DNA of 64,000 nt from Paraburkholderia sp. BCC1885 (GTDB lineage: Bacteria > Pseudomonadota > Gammaproteobacteria > Burkholderiales > Burkholderiaceae), in assembly GCF_900996235.1 (NCBI RefSeq), contig NZ_CAAJGM010000066.1, positions 1-64,000 of the forward strand, written 5' to 3'. The notes under the pieces were generated by a model. It saw nothing but the letters and a program-made list of their open reading frames with translations, searched no databases and had not been told where the DNA came from. This document shows, in pieces, positions 16,094 to 24,682 of the stretch (positions within the stretch are counted from its first letter, which is position 1; every line of letters begins with the position of its first letter). The translations under genes were made by a program, and so were the position numbers.

Positions 16094-17503
16094 ATGTCAG
16101 CCACGCCTCATGGGCTTGCAGCGAATGCTGCAGCACACACGCATAACCGCTTGCACGTCGTGCTAACCAGCGTGATCGCCGCCTTGGCCGGTCTGCTGTT
16201 CGGTCTCGACATCGGCGTGATCTCCGGCGCGTTGCCGTTTATCGCGCGGCAGTTTCATGTGAGCGATCAGGGACAGGAATGGATCGTCAGCTCGATGATG
16301 GTCGGCGCCGCGCTCGGCGCACTCGGCTCGGGGTGGATGGCCAAAGCGATTGGCCGCAAATACTCGCTGATGATCGGCGCCGCGTTATTCGCCTGTGCAT
16401 CGGGCCTGTGCGCATTCGCGCCAAATCCGGAAATGTTGATCGCCGGACGCGTCCTGCTCGGCCTGGCGGTGGGCATTGCGTCGTTTACCGCACCGCTTTA
16501 TCTGTCCGAAATCGCGCCGCCCAACATGCGCGGCGCGATGATCTCGCTGCATCAATTGATGGTGACGGTCGGCATTCTCGCGGCCTTTCTTTCCAATACC
16601 GCCTTTAGCGGCGCCGGCGACTGGCGCTGGATGCTAGGCGTGATCGCATTCCCGGCGCTTGCGTTGCTGATTGGTCTGATCTTCCTGCCGCGCAGCCCGC
16701 GTTGGTTAATGAGCCGTGGCCGCAACGAGGAAGCCGCCAAAGTGCTGGAACGTCTGCGTAGCGACAGCAAAGCCGTCGATACCGAAATGCGCGAAATCGC
16801 AGATCAGCTCAAGGTGGAATTTCAGGGCTGGGGACTCTTCTTCAGCAATCCGAACTTTCGTCGTTCGGTTTGGCTTGGCGTTCTACTGCAGGTCATGCAG
16901 CAACTGACCGGCATTAACGTAGTGATGTATTACGCGCCACGTATCTTCGGCCTCGCCGGTTACGGCACGGCACATGATCAACTTTGGGGGACGGTGATCG
17001 TCGGCGTCGTGAACGTCGCGGCGACGTTTATCGCGATCGGTCTCGTAGACCGCTGGGGCCGCAAGCCGATTCTCTACACTGGCTTTACGGTGATGGCCCT
17101 TGCCCTCGCCTCGCTCGGCGGCCTGCTGCATATGGGCGTGACAAGCGGCGCGAGCCAGATGATCGCCGTGGCGATGCTGCTGCTGTTTATCGCCGGCTTT
17201 GCGATGTCCGCGGGACCGATGATCTGGATTCTTTGTGCGGAAATCCAGCCTATCAAGGGACGCGATTTCGGCATTGCGGCTTCGACCTTCGTGAACTGGG
17301 TGGCCAACACCATCGCTGGCGCGACCTTCCTGACCCTGCTCAATACGCTCGGCCATGCGCAAACTTTCTGGCTCTATGCCGCGATGAATGCCGCCTTCAT
17401 ACTGTTGACGTTCTGGCTCATTCCCGAAACAAAGGGCGCTTCGCTCGAAAAGATCGAACGTAACCTGATGGCTGGCCGCGCCTTGCGCCAGCTTGGCGAG
17501 TAA
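16094..17503 (+). CDS. Sugar porter family MFS transporter (sugar:proton symporter)
   Basis: A 469-residue, twelve-helix transporter with the sugar-porter signatures: GLDIGVISGALPF in helix 1, APLYLSEIAPPNMRG after helix 4, LPRSPRWLMSRGR after helix 6, QQLTGINVVMYYAP in helix 7, and PETKGASLEKIERNL at the C terminus. This is the GalP/AraE/XylE group, which imports hexoses or pentoses with protons across the inner membrane; galactose, arabinose or glucose are plausible substrates. The ATG at 16094 has AGGAAG upstream. No sugar catabolic genes adjoin it; the nearest sugar-metabolic module begins at 23.7 kb. Confidence 0.93.
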   Translation: MSATPHGLAANAAAHTHNRLHVVLTSVIAALAGLLFGLDIGVISGALPFIARQFHVSDQGQEWIVSSMMVGAALGALGSGWMAKAIGRKYSLMIGAALFACASGLCAFAPNPEMLIAGRVLLGLAVGIASFTAPLYLSEIAPPNMRGAMISLHQLMVTVGILAAFLSNTAFSGAGDWRWMLGVIAFPALALLIGLIFLPRSPRWLMSRGRNEEAAKVLERLRSDSKAVDTEMREIADQLKVEFQGWGLFFSNPNFRRSVWLGVLLQVMQQLTGINVVMYYAPRIFGLAGYGTAHDQLWGTVIVGVVNVAATFIAIGLVDRWGRKPILYTGFTVMALALASLGGLLHMGVTSGASQMIAVAMLLLFIAGFAMSAGPMIWILCAEIQPIKGRDFGIAASTFVNWVANTIAGATFLTLLNTLGHAQTFWLYAAMNAAFILLTFWLIPETKGASLEKIERNLMAGRALRQLGE

Positions 17504-17529
17504 CCAAAGACAGAGGCGGGTGGCGCGGA

Positions 17530-18162
17530 TCAGCCTTGATCCGCCAGCCCGATCAATTCGGCCGGCTCGTTAAACGCGACATCCGGACCCAGACGCGTAA
17601 GCGCAGCGAAATCCGTATAGCCCCAACCTACCGCGCCGAAGCGGACGCCGATTTTCTTTGCCGCGTGCGCATCGCGGATCTCGTCGCCGACATAAATGGC
17701 CTCGGTTCTGGCGACGCGCGTCGCCTGCAAAATCTTGCGCAGACGATGCGCCTTGCCGAACAAACCCGACCCGCATTCGACCGCCGCAAAGCGCCCAAGC
17801 AACGCCTGCCCGAGCACGGCCTCGACATTGGCAAGCGAATTCGACGTGGCTAATGCCAGCATGATCTGGCGGTCTGCGAGACTTTGCAGCACCTGCGCGA
17901 TGCCGTCGAAGGGACGTAGTTCGCCGCTGCGCTGCTGCATGATCACTCTGAAATCGATCAGCACGCGTGGCACGCGATGCATCGGCAAACGCAAATCGCG
18001 CAGAATCTCGCGAGCGCCCATCGAACGCAGGCGGTTCACCTCATGATGCTCGACCTGTCTGAAGTCGTGACGAACCGCGAGACCATTGAGCGATTCGACG
18101 AACAGCGGAAACGTGTCGGCTAGCGTGCCGTCGAAATCGAAGATTGCGAGTTTGATTGCCAT
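17530..18162 (-). CDS. HAD family hydrolase (Gph/PGP-like)
   Basis: A 210-residue HAD phosphatase: motif I FDFDGTLADT at residues 8-17, motif II LALATSNS, and motif IV YVGDEIRDAHAAKK. A helical cap follows motif I as in phosphoglycolate-phosphatase-like members. The substrate is undetermined. The start at 18162 places motif I at the N terminus, as is normal; the frame is open further upstream but that part lacks family features. It converges on the sugar transporter; a GCGGATCA/TGATCCGC hairpin spans its stop codon. Confidence 0.9.
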   Translation of the reverse strand: MAIKLAIFDFDGTLADTFPLFVESLNGLAVRHDFRQVEHHEVNRLRSMGAREILRDLRLPMHRVPRVLIDFRVIMQQRSGELRPFDGIAQVLQSLADRQIMLALATSNSLANVEAVLGQALLGRFAAVECGSGLFGKAHRLRKILQATRVARTEAIYVGDEIRDAHAAKKIGVRFGAVGWGYTDFAALTRLGPDVAFNEPAELIGLADQG

Positions 18163-18491
18163 GGATCGAATGCGCTTCTTTAGAACGCTTGCACCTGCAC
18201 GGCACGGAGCGCTCCCTTTTTTGCAGATTGAGTGAGCATACGGAGCCGGCCCGGGCGAGCGGCAGTCGATGGCACGCAATCTATATTACACGCTGGCGAT
18301 GCCCTCAGCCGCGCCATTATTGAACACGTTGGCATTCCTATGAAACGACGTTAAAGTAATGCGCTTAAATCGAAACCGCTGGCGTGTCGTTACATACCCA
18401 GCGCATAAAAGACCGGTGCACTTTGGCCACGAGGCGAGTCCGGCGATTAGACCGAGCCCATGCCATCGTCGTCGTTAGAACGGAGGTTTTC
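18163..18491. other. Intergenic region between divergent HAD and CPBP genes
   Basis: About 330 bases, noticeably richer in A+T around 18275-18370 than the coding flanks. It should hold the promoters of both genes. I see no repeat, RNA gene or small gene in it. Confidence 0.55.
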
Positions 18492-19484
18492 TTGGACGAG
18501 CTACTTCAGCAGTCAGCACAACCTGCCAACGGCGATACCTCGCCGCCACCGCGCAAGCGGCGATTGCGCGGGGTATTCGTCGGCAAAAACGGAATCCGCT
18601 GGGGCTGGCGAATCCTGCTGTTCATTGCCGTATTTGCGGCCGCGGCATTCAGCCTGTTCAAGCTGAATATCCATGTGTTCGGACGCATGCCGCACGATGC
18701 GACGCACCTGACGCTCTTGCCATTCTTGCGTGGCGAGTTCATCCAGATCATCAGTCTGACGGTCGCACTCGCGGTAATGGCGGCGATCGAGCGACGTCCC
18801 TTGCTGTCGTTCGGCTTGCAAGGGCCAGCGGGATGGAGGCGCTTTGCAAGCGGGTTGATTTGCGGATTCGCCGCCGTCAGTCTGACGGTGCTGCTGCTGA
18901 TGCAGATGCACGTATTGACGCTCGACGCGCCTACAGAACAAGGAGCGATTGTCTTGTGGCGCGCCCTGGCCTGGGGCGGTCTATTCCTGATGGTCGCCCT
19001 GTTTGAAGAATCGGCGCTGCGCGGATATCTCCAGTACACGCTGGGTAGAGGGATTGGTTTCTGGTGGAGCGCCATCGTGCTCGCGGCGCTGTTCGGCGGC
19101 CTGCACGGATCCAATCCCGGCGAGACGCCGGTGGGCCTCATCTCAGCCGCCGGCTTCGGTCTTGTGTTCTGCCTGAGCCTTTGGTACACCGGCTCGCTGT
19201 TGTGGGCGATCGGCTTTCATGCGACCTGGGACTGGGGCGAGTCGTATTTTTACGGCACCTCGGATAGCGGCACGATACTGGACCATCGCCTGTTCACCGC
19301 GCATCCGCTTGGCAACGTCCTGCTGAGCGGCGGCAAAACCGGCCCGGAAGGCAGTGTGCTGGTGCTCGTGCTGCTCGTCGTAATGGCGGTATTGATGCGC
19401 CTGTGGTGGGGGCGCCGCACCACGTCACCATTCGCCGGCAGCGGCTGGAAACCGTGGAAGCCGGCACGCGGTGGGAAGCTCTAA
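18492..19484 (+). CDS. CPBP family intramembrane metalloprotease
   Basis: A 330-residue multi-pass membrane protein with the CPBP (Abi/CAAX protease-like) motifs: EESALRGYLQ (motif 1, E-E-x3-R), GGLHGSNP (motif 2 His) and GFHATWDW (motif 3 His). These glutamates and histidines form the metal site inside the membrane, as in Rce1-type proteases. About eight hydrophobic segments are visible. The start chosen is TTG at 18492, with GGAGG five bases upstream; a longer frame from 18384 has an Arg-rich head without such a site. The target protein is unknown. Confidence 0.85.
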   Translation: MDELLQQSAQPANGDTSPPPRKRRLRGVFVGKNGIRWGWRILLFIAVFAAAAFSLFKLNIHVFGRMPHDATHLTLLPFLRGEFIQIISLTVALAVMAAIERRPLLSFGLQGPAGWRRFASGLICGFAAVSLTVLLLMQMHVLTLDAPTEQGAIVLWRALAWGGLFLMVALFEESALRGYLQYTLGRGIGFWWSAIVLAALFGGLHGSNPGETPVGLISAAGFGLVFCLSLWYTGSLLWAIGFHATWDWGESYFYGTSDSGTILDHRLFTAHPLGNVLLSGGKTGPEGSVLVLVLLVVMAVLMRLWWGRRTTSPFAGSGWKPWKPARGGKL

Positions 19485-19715
19485 CATTTTGTTAGCAGAA
19501 CCATCCATTCGACGATCGGCGAATACTGCGTAATAGAATTCACGATCGCAGGAGATTAATAGCCGAAGAAGAAGCGCGGCGCTTCGGCACGAGTAGACCG
19601 ATGACATTGCCGCTATCCGCCCCGCTAACGTCGCCGGCCGCATAAGAAAACAACACGGCGTAGGCAACGTTCAGGGGCTGGCATTGCCGCGCGGTGCGGC
19701 ATTTTATGTGGCGCT

Positions 19716-20507
19716 TTAAGCTGCGTTGCCGTGTTGCGCGGCGCTATCTTGCTCGGCTTCGGCAACATTACCTTGCTGCGCGACGACACCCTGATCGGCA
19801 GCGCTGGTCTGCAGAGTGACCGGGTCTTGCTGCGCCTCATGCTGTTCCTGCACGGCACCCGCTTGTTGACCCTCGACCCCTTCTTGCGGCACCGCGGCAT
19901 CCTGCTGCCCGGCATTTGCCTGCTGGGCCGCAGCGCTCTGCTGTGCAACGCCCGCTTGCGCCGCGCTCTTGTTCTTTTGCCGCTTGGCCTGCAAGCCGCG
20001 CGCTCGCGCCGCTTCCGCCGGCAGTACCTGACCCGCATCCTGACCATTCAGGTCGAGACGCATGGCGTTTTCAGTGACGCACGCCCAGTAGCGGCTACCC
20101 CAGCACCACACCTTGATGGCATCGCGCAGAGCCGCTTCGTTCAGGCCGAGTTCTTCCGAATGTTCGAGCAGGTCTTTGAAAATGCCCACCTTGAGCGGCA
20201 CTTTCGGCGCGGGATTCTTGGGGAACGCTTTCGGAAACCGCTTCTGGAGCTTGCCGATAGACAGCACCACGGGGTCGACCGGCTTCGACTTTTGCGCAGG
20301 CGCTTTATGCGCCTGAGTCTGTGCCTGAGCATGGCGAGCAGGCGCGGGCGCTGCGCGCCCAGGCTTCGCCTGCTTCGGTGCGTCGGCCTGTTTCGCTGGC
20401 TTGGCGTTTTGCGCCGGCTTGGCATGCTGGGCACGCCTCGCCACGCGTTTTTCTTCAGCCTGTTTTGCCAGTTGGTCTTTCAGTGCAGCGAGTTGTTCAA
20501 AGCCCAT
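19716..20507 (-). CDS. ProQ/FinO family RNA chaperone
   Basis: A 263-residue protein with a central FinO/ProQ domain (about residues 78-150) that includes KLQKRFPKAFPKNP, VGIFKDLLEHSEELGL and KVWCWGSRYWACV. Both flanks are low complexity: residues 20-75 are Ala/Lys/Pro/Gln-rich and basic; residues 185-263 are Gln/Ala-rich and nearly neutral. FinO/ProQ proteins bind structured small RNAs and mRNA 3' ends. In this order the basic arm would add RNA affinity and the long Gln/Ala tail is unusual. The ATG at 20507 gives the standard start MGFEQLAALKDQLAKQAEEK. Confidence 0.92.
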   Translation of the reverse strand: MGFEQLAALKDQLAKQAEEKRVARRAQHAKPAQNAKPAKQADAPKQAKPGRAAPAPARHAQAQTQAHKAPAQKSKPVDPVVLSIGKLQKRFPKAFPKNPAPKVPLKVGIFKDLLEHSEELGLNEAALRDAIKVWCWGSRYWACVTENAMRLDLNGQDAGQVLPAEAARARGLQAKRQKNKSAAQAGVAQQSAAAQQANAGQQDAAVPQEGVEGQQAGAVQEQHEAQQDPVTLQTSAADQGVVAQQGNVAEAEQDSAAQHGNAA

Positions 20508-20800
20508 GATGCAGTCTACGACGAGGAAAATGCGTGGATTGTAGCAGTTCAACCGGAAAGCAATTATTTACGTTTCCGGCGCATCGCCAGGCGCCATGCG
20601 GGTTTTGAGGATACGACCGGTATTCTGGCGGACCGCGCCGAATGAAAAGCGCAAAGTCGGTCGGGCATGCCGCTTCAAGCAAACGACATGCCGCAAACAT
20701 TCAATCCACCGCGATAAGCAACCCGCGAGTCTGCGCAACCCGAGTGACAAGAAGCGCTTGTCAGTTGACGCGCGCCACATTCGCCGATATTGTTCACCCC

Positions 20801-21106
20801 ATGGCCGATTCAGAATTTATCCATCCCGGCATCACTGTCCGGCAGAACTGCCTCGAGCGGTTCAATTTGACCGTCACCGAGGGTGCGCTGGTTCTGGGCG
20901 TCAGTCGTCAGGCGCTCACCAACCTGTTGAGCGGCAAAGCCGGCATCTCACCCGAGATGGCGCTGCGGCTCGACAAGGCGTTCGGTGGCGGGGCTGAAAC
21001 CTGGTTGCAAAGGCAAGTGCTTCACGATCTCGCCAAGGCACGTCTGCGGCTCGACGAACTCAACGTCGTGCCTATGGTGTCCGCTCAGCAACCAGCGCTG
21101 TTCTAG
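20801..21106 (+). CDS. HigA-type addiction-module antidote/XRE regulator (orphan)
   Basis: A 101-residue protein with the HigA layout: HPGITVRQNCLERFNLTV, then a helix-turn-helix at about 26-46 (GALVLGVSRQALTNLLSGKA) and ISPEMALRLDKAFGGGAETW, typical of VapI/HigA antitoxins. HigA normally sits right after the RNase toxin HigB. No HigB-like frame is visible in the 293 bases upstream or just downstream, so this is a solitary regulator or a decayed module. The ATG at 20801 is chosen on family length; the longer frame has no family match. Confidence 0.88.
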   Translation: MADSEFIHPGITVRQNCLERFNLTVTEGALVLGVSRQALTNLLSGKAGISPEMALRLDKAFGGGAETWLQRQVLHDLAKARLRLDELNVVPMVSAQQPALF

Positions 21107-21109
21107 GTA

Positions 21110-21127
21110 TTGCCGTTTCGACGGCAA
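21110..21127 (+). terminator. UUCG-type hairpin right after the higA-like gene
   Basis: TTGCCGT-TTCG-ACGGCAA forms a seven-base-pair stem with a TTCG loop starting four bases after the stop codon. No T-tract follows, so it may act as an mRNA end or stability element. Confidence 0.45.
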
Positions 21128-21178
21128 GCACGATTCGCATTACTGCACCACCTGTATCACCTTTAAGCAAACAGCATT

Positions 21179-21202
21179 GAACCCTTAGCTCATCAAGGGT
21201 TC
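21179..21202 (+). terminator. Second hairpin after the higA-like gene
   Basis: GAACCCTT-N8-AAGGGTTC is a perfect eight-base-pair stem, and a run of six T follows 18 bases later (21220-21225). It separates the higA-like gene from the MFS gene; the distance to the T-run makes it an imperfect terminator. Confidence 0.4.
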
Positions 21203-21332
21203 GGATTGTCTCGCCCTGATTTTTTAGTATTCCTGATTGAATGATTCGAAAGTCTTCGAAGGCCTCGTCACGCCCTGAGGTTTCAGGATGCGACGCGGGA
21301 CTCTATTAATCCACAAAGCATCGAGAGTGAAT

Positions 21333-22556
21333 ATGCCTGGGCATCGCCGCTTTTACACATTTCTAACCGGTAGTTTCTTCGCCAGCTTCGGTGGCTGGAT
21401 CAACCTTCTCGCCATCCTGAACATCGCGACCTATCGATTCAACGCCACGCCATTCGATCTGGTAATCCTGAGCGCGGCGTTACTGGTGCCGCCCATTCTG
21501 TTGACACGTATCATCAGCCGCGTCTGCGGACGTTATGCAAGCACCCGCGTGCTCGTCGTCGCGTTGACGCTGACGTTAGGCACCACGGCGGCGCTGCTTT
21601 GGGTCGGCAATTTCATTGCATTCCTGCTGGTGGTCGCGCTGAAATCGGCGGCCTTAGGCTTCACCGATCCGTCCGAAACGCTCTACGTCACCACCTGCAT
21701 CGACGAGGCGCACCAAAGCCGCGCCTTCCGGTTACTGAGTCTCGCGCAAAGCGTGGCGAAGATCTGCGCGCCTGCGGCCGGCGGTATTGTCGCCGCGTGG
21801 GCCGGAGACAATCACACGATGCTCGCGTCGATTGTCCTGATCGCCGTGGCAATCGTGTTGATGCTGGCGTCGACGTCGAACGGCAAAGCAGTGCCTGAGG
21901 CCAGTACGACGCAAGACCAGAAAGCTGCATCGCGCGCGCCCTTCAGCGGCACAGTCGTGCCGCTCCTGCTCTGCGTCGGCATTTACTTCGCGCTGGCCGC
22001 GGCCGTCAACAATCAGTTTCCGTTGATGCTGAAGCATCAGGGCTTCGATAAATCGGTGCTCGGCATCGTGGTGTCCTGTTCCGCGCTAGGTGGTGTGCTC
22101 GGCAGTCTGTTGCCGATGGGACGTCATGCAAAGCAGGCGGGGCTCGGCGCGCTCATTGCACCGGCGCTCGCGACGTCGGTGATTTTCATTGTCATGGGCG
22201 GCATTTTTCGGTTACCGCTGCGCCCGGCCGAGTGGCTGCTGGCGACGGCGTTCTTCGCCACCGGTTTCGTCGGTGCGCGTTTCCGGGTCGAATGCCGGCT
22301 GTTCATCGCCCGCCGTCTCGCGGACCAGGTCGCGAGCGCCAGCGCCTCGCTGCAATCGGCAGGAATGCTCATGCAGTTCATCGCGCCATGCATCGGTGCG
22401 GTGCTGACGAGTTTGCTCACGGCCAGCGAAGTATTCATCACGCTCGGCAGCGTCGCGGCGGCGAGCCTTGTCGCCGTGGCCTTCGGTTTCGGTAGACAGC
22501 AGCACGTCGCCGGGCCGGTTGCCGCTGCCCTTGTCACCGACGCTGATCATCGATAA
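21333..22556 (+). CDS. MFS transporter (EntS/MFS_3-like)
   Basis: A 407-residue membrane protein with twelve predicted helices. The early segment FFASFGGWINLLAILNIATY and FTDPSETLYVTTCI in helix 5 resemble the MFS_3 group of drug and siderophore exporters. A charged linker near 195-210 divides the two halves. Substrate unknown. The ATG at 21333 is preceded by GAGAGTGA. The aldo/keto reductase follows after 56 bases on the same strand, so they could be one transcript. Confidence 0.88.
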   Translation: MPGHRRFYTFLTGSFFASFGGWINLLAILNIATYRFNATPFDLVILSAALLVPPILLTRIISRVCGRYASTRVLVVALTLTLGTTAALLWVGNFIAFLLVVALKSAALGFTDPSETLYVTTCIDEAHQSRAFRLLSLAQSVAKICAPAAGGIVAAWAGDNHTMLASIVLIAVAIVLMLASTSNGKAVPEASTTQDQKAASRAPFSGTVVPLLLCVGIYFALAAAVNNQFPLMLKHQGFDKSVLGIVVSCSALGGVLGSLLPMGRHAKQAGLGALIAPALATSVIFIVMGGIFRLPLRPAEWLLATAFFATGFVGARFRVECRLFIARRLADQVASASASLQSAGMLMQFIAPCIGAVLTSLLTASEVFITLGSVAAASLVAVAFGFGRQQHVAGPVAAALVTDADHR

Positions 22557-22612
22557 GCGCTATCCTTTTCGTTTCACGCAACCGGCAGTCTGTTTCTCTC
22601 GCGGAGTCCACC

Positions 22613-23608
22613 ATGCAATACCGTAAATTCGGCCGCACCGGCCTCAGCGTTTCACGTTTATGCCTTGGCACCATGACCTTTGGCCTGCAAACCGAAGAGT
22701 CGGTCTCGCACAGCATCCTCGATAAAGCGACGGAAGCCGGCGTGAACTTCATCGATACCGCAGACGTCTATCCGCTCGGCGGCGGCGAAGATCTCGCGGG
22801 ACGTACCGAGGAAATCGTCGGCCGCTGGCTGAAGGGCAAGCGCGAGCGCTTTATCGTCGCCACCAAGGCGGTGGGCAAGGTCGGGCCGTCGCCGTGGGAT
22901 CAGGGCGCTTCGCGCAAGCATCTGCTCGATGCCATCGACACCTCGCTGCGCCGCCTCGGCACCGATTACGTCGACCTGTACCAGCTGCATTCCGACGACC
23001 GCGAAACGCCGCTCGACGAAACGCTTGAAGCGCTCGACGTCATCGTGCGCTCGGGCCGGGCGCGCTATGTCGGCGTATCGAACTTTCTGGCTTACCGGTT
23101 GGCGCGCGCGCTGGGACGCGCCGACGTGCTGCGCGTCGCGCGCTTCGTCTCTGTGCAGCCGCGTTATAACCTGCTGTTCCGGCAGATCGAGCGCGAGTTG
23201 CTGCCGCTTGCCGATGAGGAGCAACTCGCGGTGATTCCGTATAACCCGCTGGCGGGCGGCCTCCTGACCGGCAAGCATCGTCACGATGAACAGCCTTCGG
23301 AAGGCCGCTTCACGGCCACCGTCGGCAAGGCGGGCGCGATGTATCAGGAGCGCTACTGGCACAAGCGCGAATTCGAAACCATCGACAATCTGCGTTCGCT
23401 TGCGGTGGACTCGGGCCACTCGCTGACCAAAATCTCGCTCGCCTGGGTGCTCGCCAATCCGCTGATTACATCGGCCATCATCGGAGCAAGCAAGCCCGAG
23501 CAATTGACGGACACGCTCAGCGCGATAGATCTCACGCTGGATGCCGACCTCAAGGCGAAACTCGACGACCTGACGCACGAGTACCGTTGGGGCGACGCGG
23601 CGCGCTAA
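22613..23608 (+). CDS. Aldo/keto reductase
   Basis: A 331-residue (alpha/beta)8 NADPH-dependent reductase. It starts MQYRKFGRTGLSVSRLCLGT, the classic AKR opening. The catalytic tetrad is visible as Asp and Tyr in FIDTADVYPLGG, Lys in IVATKAVG, and His in YQLHSDD. The loop ITSAIIGASKPEQL near residue 285 binds the cofactor phosphate. It is closest to YajO/MocA-like reductases of unknown physiological substrate. Confidence 0.93.
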   Translation: MQYRKFGRTGLSVSRLCLGTMTFGLQTEESVSHSILDKATEAGVNFIDTADVYPLGGGEDLAGRTEEIVGRWLKGKRERFIVATKAVGKVGPSPWDQGASRKHLLDAIDTSLRRLGTDYVDLYQLHSDDRETPLDETLEALDVIVRSGRARYVGVSNFLAYRLARALGRADVLRVARFVSVQPRYNLLFRQIERELLPLADEEQLAVIPYNPLAGGLLTGKHRHDEQPSEGRFTATVGKAGAMYQERYWHKREFETIDNLRSLAVDSGHSLTKISLAWVLANPLITSAIIGASKPEQLTDTLSAIDLTLDADLKAKLDDLTHEYRWGDAAR

Positions 23609-23611
23609 GTG

Positions 23612-23644
23612 AAAAAGCGCGGTGCCTCACGAGAGACACCGCGC
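23612..23644 (-). terminator. Intrinsic terminator for the debranching-zwf-ppgK run
   Basis: Read on the minus strand, GCGCGGTG pairs with CACCGCGC around an inner CTC/GAG stem, and TTTTT follows directly. It lies about 97 bases after the polyphosphate glucokinase stop. The same hairpin would also face plus-strand transcripts of the aldo/keto reductase, with a poorer tail there. Confidence 0.75.
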
Positions 23645-23669
23645 CTTAAATACCGCTTCACGCGAAAAA

Positions 23670-23701
23670 CTAAAGCTAAAGCCAAAGCCAAAGCTCCAAA
23701 G
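23670..23701. repeat. Hexamer repeat CYAAAG downstream of ppgK
   Basis: Four tandem copies of CYAAAG (two CTAAAG then two CCAAAG) followed by a degenerate CTCCAAAG, in the untranslated stretch between ppgK and its terminator. Short and imperfect; probably a slippage product. Confidence 0.6.
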
Positions 23702-23740
23702 GCGGTTGCGCGCGCAACGAAACACGCGCAACCACGCGCA

Positions 23741-24652
23741 TCACTTCCGCTCGAACGCGCCGGTCCGTTGAGTCGCTTCCGGAAACTGCCGCGTGTCACG
23801 CAACGAAAGCGGATGCCAAAGACGCGCACCGCCTTCGATACCCGCATCGTTCGACACCACCGCCACATTCGGCGGCAGCTTGAAAGTCAGACGCGCAGCA
23901 TTGCCGCCGCCGATCCACAGCTTGTCGTAGTTCACCAGCGAGGCAAGAATGCCGATCACCTTCTCGACACGCTTATTCCAGCGCTTGTTGCCCGCCTTCT
24001 CGCGCGCGGCGTCGCCGATATATTCGTCGTATGCGTGATTCTTGCTGACCGGATGATGAGCGAGCTCCAGATGCGGCATCAACTCGCCGTCACGAAACAT
24101 TGCCGTGCCCGCACCCGTGCCGAGCGTCAGTACAAATTCGATGCCGTGACCTTCGATCACCGCAAAGCCCTGCACTTCGGCGTCGTTGATCATGCGCACC
24201 GGCAGACCGCCGAGCCGCTTCGCCAGCGATTCAGCGAGCGGAATATCGTGCCAGCCTTCATCGCCGAAATGCGGCGCCGTCAGCACGCGGTTGTTGCGCA
24301 CCACGCCCGGAAAGCCGATTGAAATGCGCGTGGGCGGATGCTCCGCTATCAGCGGCCCGACCAGCTTGACGAGTTCATCGACGAGTTGCTCGGGCGTGCA
24401 CGGATGCGGCGTCGCCACGCGCAGGCGCTCGGTGAGCATCTTGCCTTGCGCGTCGATGATCGCGGCCTTGAGGCCGGTGCCGCCTACATCGATCGCGAGA
24501 ATCTGGTCCGCGCCGCCCTTGACGCCGCCTTTCGCGGCGGCCTTGGTTGCGGCCTTCGTTGCCGTTCTGGCCGCGGGTTTGGTGGTGGTCGTGCCGGCGC
24601 CGTTGCTCCGGCTTTTGACGTTACCTTTAACGTTGGTCTGACGTGTCGCCAC
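23741..24652 (-). CDS. ppgK: Polyphosphate glucokinase (ROK family)
   Basis: A 303-residue ROK-family kinase. After a basic Ala/Lys/Thr-rich head (residues 1-50) comes the phosphate-binding ILAIDVGGTGLKAAIID, then GFPGVVRNN, the catalytic Asp in MINDAEVQGFAVI, and LTLGTGAGTAMFRDGEL. The segment EYIGDAAREKAGNKRW resembles the polyphosphate-binding loop of PpgK enzymes. It phosphorylates glucose to glucose 6-phosphate using polyphosphate, often also ATP. It follows zwf by 30 bases, so the two encode successive steps. The basic head is longer than usual and may bind polyphosphate, which is inference. Confidence 0.9.
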   Translation of the reverse strand: MATRQTNVKGNVKSRSNGAGTTTTKPAARTATKAATKAAAKGGVKGGADQILAIDVGGTGLKAAIIDAQGKMLTERLRVATPHPCTPEQLVDELVKLVGPLIAEHPPTRISIGFPGVVRNNRVLTAPHFGDEGWHDIPLAESLAKRLGGLPVRMINDAEVQGFAVIEGHGIEFVLTLGTGAGTAMFRDGELMPHLELAHHPVSKNHAYDEYIGDAAREKAGNKRWNKRVEKVIGILASLVNYDKLWIGGGNAARLTFKLPPNVAVVSNDAGIEGGARLWHPLSLRDTRQFPEATQRTGAFERK

Positions 24653-24682
24653 AGTGGTCCCCAGGTGATGTGTCGTTGAGCC

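Noticed and set aside
17525..17544. GCGGATCA/TGATCCGC hairpin at the end of the HAD gene as a terminator
   Set aside because: It overlaps the stop codon and has no T-tract; a chance dyad is as likely.
23609..24322. Long Arg/Lys/His-rich plus-strand frame opposite ppgK
   Set aside because: Shadow of the minus-strand kinase gene; its start covers the hexamer repeat and hairpin.
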